From assembly GCA_002280875.1 (NCBI GenBank), contig NCEV01000009.1, forward strand, positions 1 through 64,000: a stretch of DNA of 64,000 nucleotides. The letters are read 5' to 3'. The notes beneath the pieces are model-generated. The model was given only the letters and a program-made list of their open reading frames with translations, was not told where the DNA came from and did no database searches. Source of the DNA: Caulobacter sp. 32-67-35 (GTDB lineage Bacteria > Pseudomonadota > Alphaproteobacteria > Caulobacterales > Caulobacteraceae). How positions within the stretch are numbered: position 1 is the first letter of the stretch; each line of letters begins with the position of its first letter. A program made the translations under genes and the position numbers. Below, one piece after another: positions 60,610-64,000 of this stretch.

Positions 60610-61860
60610 ATGGGTTGGCGGCGTTGGCTCGGGGCTGCGGTTGCGGTCGGACTTCTGGCGTCCGCGCCCTCATATGCGGCGCCCCGTAGCGGTCCCTCTG
60701 TCAGCCTGTCTCCCGGTGCGCCCGAGACGGTCGGCTTTTCGGCTGAGCGGCTTAGGCGACTGGACGGCGCCATGCAGGCGCTGGTCGAGCAGGGACACCT
60801 GCCCGGGGTCACCACCATGCTGGTGCGCCATGGCAAGATTGTCAGCTTCCAGGTCCATGGCAAGAAGGGCTTCGATGGCCCGCTCATGACGCGGGATACG
60901 GTCTTTCGGATCTACAGCCAGACCAAGCCCGTCACCGGCGTGGCGATGATGATCCTGTTCGAGGAGGGCAAGTGGCGCCTCGATGATCCGGTCAGCAAGT
61001 ATATCCCGGAGTTTGCCAATCTGCGCGTCTACAAGGGCCAAAACCCGGACGGCAGCTTCATCACCGAGGCCGCCAATCGCCCGCCGACCATGCGCGAAGT
61101 GATGAACCACTCGGCTGGCTTCGCCTATGGCCTGGTTCCGGATAACCCCGTCGACAAGGCCTATGTCTCGACCGGTGTGCTGAGCGCGAAGACTGGCCAG
61201 GAGTTCATCGACAAGGTCGCCGCCCTGCCGCTGGTGGGCCAACCGGGCGCGCAGTGGAAGTATAGCGCCTCGGTCGATATCCAGGGGTTCATCGTCGAGA
61301 AGCTGTCGGGGATGTCGCTGGCCGACTTCATGCGCACCCGCATCTTCGAGCCGTTGAAGATGGTCGATACGGGTTTTTACCTGCCAGCCGCCAAGGCCGA
61401 TCGCCTGGCCTCGATGTATGTCTGGGGGCCCAAGGTGCAGAAGCTGGTCCCGGCCGAGGGCTTCATGGTGCTGGACGTTACCAAGCCGCCGGTGGTCGCC
61501 TCGGGCGGCGGCGGCCTCGTTTCGACCAATGCCGACTATGCCCGCTTCGCCCAGATGCTTCTGAACGGCGGCGAACTGGACGGCGCGCGGATCCTGTCGC
61601 CGGGCACGATCAGCCTGATGGGCGCCAATCACCTGTCCGATGACATCATGACCGGCAAGGATGGCTCGTTCCGCAATGGCCGCGGTCAGGGCTTTGGCCT
61701 GGACTTCATGGTCATCACCGATCCGGCCAAGGCCGGCGTCCTGGCCGGCGAGGGCACGATCAGCTGGGGCGGCGCGGCCGGCACCTGGTTCTGGATCGAC
61801 CCGAAGAACGACCTGTTCTTCCTGGGAGGCGCTGGTCGATCCTTCCAAATAATCAATTAA
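60610..61860 (+). CDS. Beta-lactamase-fold serine hydrolase, C-terminus disrupted
   Basis: 416 residues from ATG 60610 (GGAGG five bases upstream). Signal peptide WLGAAVAVGLLASAPSYA. Catalytic Ser and Lys in YSQTKPV (SxxK), and YSASVDIQGF gives the Tyr motif. Class C beta-lactamase/esterase family. The end is abnormal: after DPKNDLFFLG the frame reads GAGRSFQIIN and stops, while ALVDPSK-stop, the expected C-terminus of relatives, is present in another frame (ending 61852). An internal deletion of roughly 75-90 bp near 61832 explains this. Confidence 0.8.
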   Translation: MGWRRWLGAAVAVGLLASAPSYAAPRSGPSVSLSPGAPETVGFSAERLRRLDGAMQALVEQGHLPGVTTMLVRHGKIVSFQVHGKKGFDGPLMTRDTVFRIYSQTKPVTGVAMMILFEEGKWRLDDPVSKYIPEFANLRVYKGQNPDGSFITEAANRPPTMREVMNHSAGFAYGLVPDNPVDKAYVSTGVLSAKTGQEFIDKVAALPLVGQPGAQWKYSASVDIQGFIVEKLSGMSLADFMRTRIFEPLKMVDTGFYLPAAKADRLASMYVWGPKVQKLVPAEGFMVLDVTKPPVVASGGGGLVSTNADYARFAQMLLNGGELDGARILSPGTISLMGANHLSDDIMTGKDGSFRNGRGQGFGLDFMVITDPAKAGVLAGEGTISWGGAAGTWFWIDPKNDLFFLGGAGRSFQIIN

Positions 61861-61891
61861 AACAACAAGAAAAGACCAGGGAGTGAGCGCC

Positions 61892-62761
61892 ATGAAGGCC
61901 GCCGTCTATTACGAAACCGGTTCGCCGGATGTGCTGCGCTATGAGGATGTCGCCGATCCGGTCTGTCACGCCTCGGGCGTGGTGATCCGGGTCGAGGCCG
62001 TCAGCATCGAGGGCGGCGACACGCTCAATCGCGGCGGCGGCCAGATGGCCGGCAGCCCGCATATCGTGGGCTATCAGGCGGCGGGCGAGATCATCGAGGT
62101 CGGGGCGGACGTCACCCACCTGAAGGTCGGCCAAAAGGTCGTCACCGTGAACGCCTTCGGCTCGCACGCCGAGCTACGCAGCGTACCGGCCCGTAATGCA
62201 TGGCCGATCCCGGACGGCTTCGACATCCTCAAGGCCTCGGCCATCCCGGTGCCGTTCGGCACGGCGCATGAGTGCCTGTTCGGCCACGGCCAATTGAAGT
62301 CCGGCGAGACCGTGCTGATCCAGGCCGGGGCCAGCGCCCTCGGCATCGCCGCCATCCAGCTGGCCAGGCGGGCAGGGGCCACCGTGCTGGCCACCGCCTC
62401 CAGCGACGAGCGGCTGGAGCGCCTGAAGGTGTTCGGTCTCGATCACGGGATCAATTACGGCCGCGAGGGCTCTCTGGGCTATCGTGGCCGCGTCTCGCTG
62501 GTCGGCAATGCCGGGCGCGAGCCGATGATGGTCGATGTCTCGTCGCTGATGGGCGGCAACCGGCGGCTGTCGGGCGTGTTCCTGGGCGCCGAGATCATGA
62601 CCGACCGGGTGCATGACCTGATCCAGACCCTGATCGAGGAAGCCGCGCGCGGCGAGCTGACCGTGCTCATCGACCGGACCTTCCCGCTGTCGGAAGCCGC
62701 CGCCGCCCACGCCTATATCGAAAGCCGCCAGGCCGTTGGCCGCGTGCTGCTGATCCCATGA
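61892..62761 (+). CDS. Quinone oxidoreductase-like MDR protein with internal deletion
   Basis: 289 residues from ATG 61892 (in-frame GTG 61883). Medium-chain dehydrogenase/reductase without catalytic zinc: RVEAVSIEGGDTLNRGGGQ, PHIVGYQAAGEIIEVGADV, and cofactor loop IQAGASALGIAAIQLARRAG. Relatives have about 40 residues between GADHxINY and the next strand; here FGLDHGINYGREGSLGYRGR joins directly, so about 35-40 residues of the Rossmann fold are missing in frame. The enzyme is probably inactive if the sequence is right. Overlaps the next gene by four bases. Confidence 0.8.
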   Translation: MKAAVYYETGSPDVLRYEDVADPVCHASGVVIRVEAVSIEGGDTLNRGGGQMAGSPHIVGYQAAGEIIEVGADVTHLKVGQKVVTVNAFGSHAELRSVPARNAWPIPDGFDILKASAIPVPFGTAHECLFGHGQLKSGETVLIQAGASALGIAAIQLARRAGATVLATASSDERLERLKVFGLDHGINYGREGSLGYRGRVSLVGNAGREPMMVDVSSLMGGNRRLSGVFLGAEIMTDRVHDLIQTLIEEAARGELTVLIDRTFPLSEAAAAHAYIESRQAVGRVLLIP

Positions 62762-63705
62762 GCGAGATGATCATGAACCGCGTTCTGGCCCATACGGGCG
62801 CCAAGTACCCCATCGTCCAGGCCCCGATGGGCTGGATCGCCCGCTATCCGCTGGCCTCGGCGGTGTCGCGGGCCGGCGGTCTGGGCATCATCGAGACCTC
62901 GTCGGGCGAGACCGAAAACTGCAAGGCCGAGATCCGCAAGATGGCGGAGACGGGCCTGCCGTTCGGCGTGAACCTGCCGATCCTGTTCCTGCGCGACGAC
63001 TCCATGCTGAAGTTCGTCTGCGAGAGCGGGGTCAAGTTCGTCACCACCTCGGCCGGCAGCCCGGCCAAGTTCATCGGTCCGCTGAAGGACGCCGGCATCG
63101 TGGTCTATCACGCCGTGCCCACCGTCGATGCGGCGGTCAAATGCGCCGAGGCCGGCATCGACGGCCTGGTGGTGGAGGGCGCCGAGGGTGGCGGCTTCAA
63201 GAACCCGGAAGAGGTCTCGACGCTTGTCCTGCTGCAGGCCATCCGCGCCCGGGTCGACGTACCGCTGATCGCGGCCGGCGGTATCTGCGACGGGCGCGGC
63301 ATGGCCGCCGCCTTCGCCCTGGGGGCCGAGGCGATCCAGATGGGCACCCGCTTCGTCAGCTCGGTCGAGAGCCCGGTGCACGACAACTACAAGGCCGCGA
63401 TCACAGGCGGCAAGGAAACCGGCACCTGGATCCTCAACAAGAAGGCCAGCCCCTGCATCCGCGCCCTGAAGTCCGAGCGCACCAAGGCCATCTATGATGA
63501 GGGCCTGATGCCGCCCGACGCTCTGAAGGGCATCCTCGGCGTCTATTTCGGCGGTGACATGGAGGCGGCTCCGGCCCTGGCCGGCCAGACCGTCGGTCTG
63601 ATCGACGAGGTCAAGACGGCCCAGCAGATCATCGACGAGACCGTCGCCCAGTTCCACGACATCACCGGGCGCCTAGGCGCCCTGGCCGCCACGCGCGGCT
63701 TCTAA
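62758..63705 (+). CDS. Nitronate monooxygenase-like flavin oxidoreductase
   Basis: 315 residues, FMN TIM barrel: YPIVQAPMGWIARYPLASAV, GLGIIETSSGETENCKAEIR, GVNLPILFLRDDSML, VEGAEGGGFKNPEEVSTLVL and AAGGICDGRGMAAAFALGAE, QMGTRFVSSVES. The FabK/nitronate monooxygenase His usually within EAGGH is Phe here (GGGF), as in a recognised subgroup. Intact. Cotranscribed with the flanking genes. Confidence 0.88.
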   Translation: MSEMIMNRVLAHTGAKYPIVQAPMGWIARYPLASAVSRAGGLGIIETSSGETENCKAEIRKMAETGLPFGVNLPILFLRDDSMLKFVCESGVKFVTTSAGSPAKFIGPLKDAGIVVYHAVPTVDAAVKCAEAGIDGLVVEGAEGGGFKNPEEVSTLVLLQAIRARVDVPLIAAGGICDGRGMAAAFALGAEAIQMGTRFVSSVESPVHDNYKAAITGGKETGTWILNKKASPCIRALKSERTKAIYDEGLMPPDALKGILGVYFGGDMEAAPALAGQTVGLIDEVKTAQQIIDETVAQFHDITGRLGALAATRGF

Positions 63706-63717
63706 AGGATCAAGACC

Positions 63718-63972
63718 ATGCAAAATCTGTTTTCGCTCGAAGGTCGCGTCGCGGTCGTCACCGGCGGCTCGCGCGGTATCGGCGCCATGATCGCCAAGGG
63801 CTTCCTCACCTATGGCGCCAAGCGCGTCTACATCACCGCCCGCAAGGCCGGCGCCTGCGACGCAGCCGCTGAAGAGCTGTCGCAATATGGCGAATGCGTC
63901 TCGCTGCCGGGCGACATCTCGACCATGGAGGGCATTGAGGGCCTTGCCTCGCGGATCAAGGAACGTGAATGA
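63718..63972 (+). pseudogene. Short-chain dehydrogenase, disrupted by deletion
   Basis: Starts as a normal SDR: MQNLFSLEGRVAVVTGGSRG with the TGxxxGIG cofactor loop, then AKRVYITARKAGACDAAAEE and LPGDISTMEGIEGLASRIKE. At 63972 it stops. From 63972 a different frame reads KTPFFLTQA, the segment that should follow the NNAG region. The NNAG strand, and about 34 residues with it, is absent. Remainder runs off the window. Confidence 0.75.
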
Positions 63973-64000
63973 AGACCCCGTTCTTCCTGACCCAGGCCCT

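Noticed and set aside
63166-63200. Loss of the catalytic His in the nitronate monooxygenase-like protein
   Set aside because: The GGGF variant is typical of a subgroup of this family and the gene is otherwise intact.
1-64000. CRISPR array or rRNA operon
   Set aside because: No regularly spaced 25-40 bp repeats and no rRNA signature sequences seen.

Overview
This 64 kb window is GC-rich alphaproteobacterial chromosome. Gene content and style point to Caulobacteraceae, most likely Caulobacter or a close relative: assimilatory nasTS-nirBD-nas genes, a short CCA-encoding tRNA-Leu(CAA), FtsEX next to a PlsC/DUF218 pair, a DUF2125 protein beside an aromatic amino acid cluster, and many start-stop overlaps. 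Species cannot be fixed from the sequence alone.

Layout. 1-8.6 kb: a class I/II aminotransferase cut by the left edge, an SGNH esterase, RNase R, small envelope proteins and topoisomerase I. 8.7-12.0 kb: dprA-plsY flanked by two toxin-antitoxin pairs (BrnT type and ParDE), each with a palindromic candidate operator. 12.0-17.4 kb: pyrB with a catalytically dead dihydroorotase paralogue, then a tyrosine/phenylalanine branch cluster (chorismate mutase, HisC-type aminotransferase, prephenate dehydrogenase). 17.4-31.5 kb: envelope and housekeeping genes (DUF2125, ChaC, the ftsE-ftsX-DUF218-plsC operon, a zinc-ribbon protein, a phosphoribosyltransferase, the argH-lipoprotein-lysA operon, a TlpA thioredoxin, Glu-Q-RS, a TetR regulator with a 36-residue membrane peptide, a GreA-like factor, an AlkA-type glycosylase). 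The convergent gap at 23.4-24.0 kb is rich in complementary segments and may encode a structured RNA.

32.2-42.05 kb is a roughly 9.8 kb integrative element inserted in the last codons of an HNH endonuclease gene. It carries a DUF4102-type tyrosine integrase, an AlpA-like DNA-binding protein, a Rep/HTH-like protein, a PC4-like ssDNA-binding protein, a divergent regulator with two operators, and a set of unrecognised cargo genes. The attachment core is duplicated at both ends, and the element supplies a synonymous replacement for the end of the host gene. Paired 9-bp repeats at both ends look like integrase arm sites. No capsid, tail, conjugation or obvious resistance genes are visible, so it resembles a small integrative or satellite-like island.

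42.1-50.5 kb is ordinary chromosome: small proteins, VanZ-like protein, M1 aminopeptidase, a dedA/yqaA-dsbB-coq7 run, DUF3297 and DUF3606 proteins, a His/Gly-rich membrane protein, a MarR regulator and tRNA-Leu. 50.8-60.4 kb is a complete nitrate-assimilation locus: nasT-nasS sense nitrate and control antitermination; a 336-nt leader with mutually exclusive pairings precedes the NarK-type transporter, nitrite reductase NirB-NirD, nitrate reductase and the siroheme methyltransferase. In the last 3.4 kb (beta-lactamase-fold hydrolase, quinone oxidoreductase, flavin oxidoreductase, SDR) three of four consecutive genes appear to have lost about 75-120 bp each, a pattern that is either assembly error or unusual local decay.
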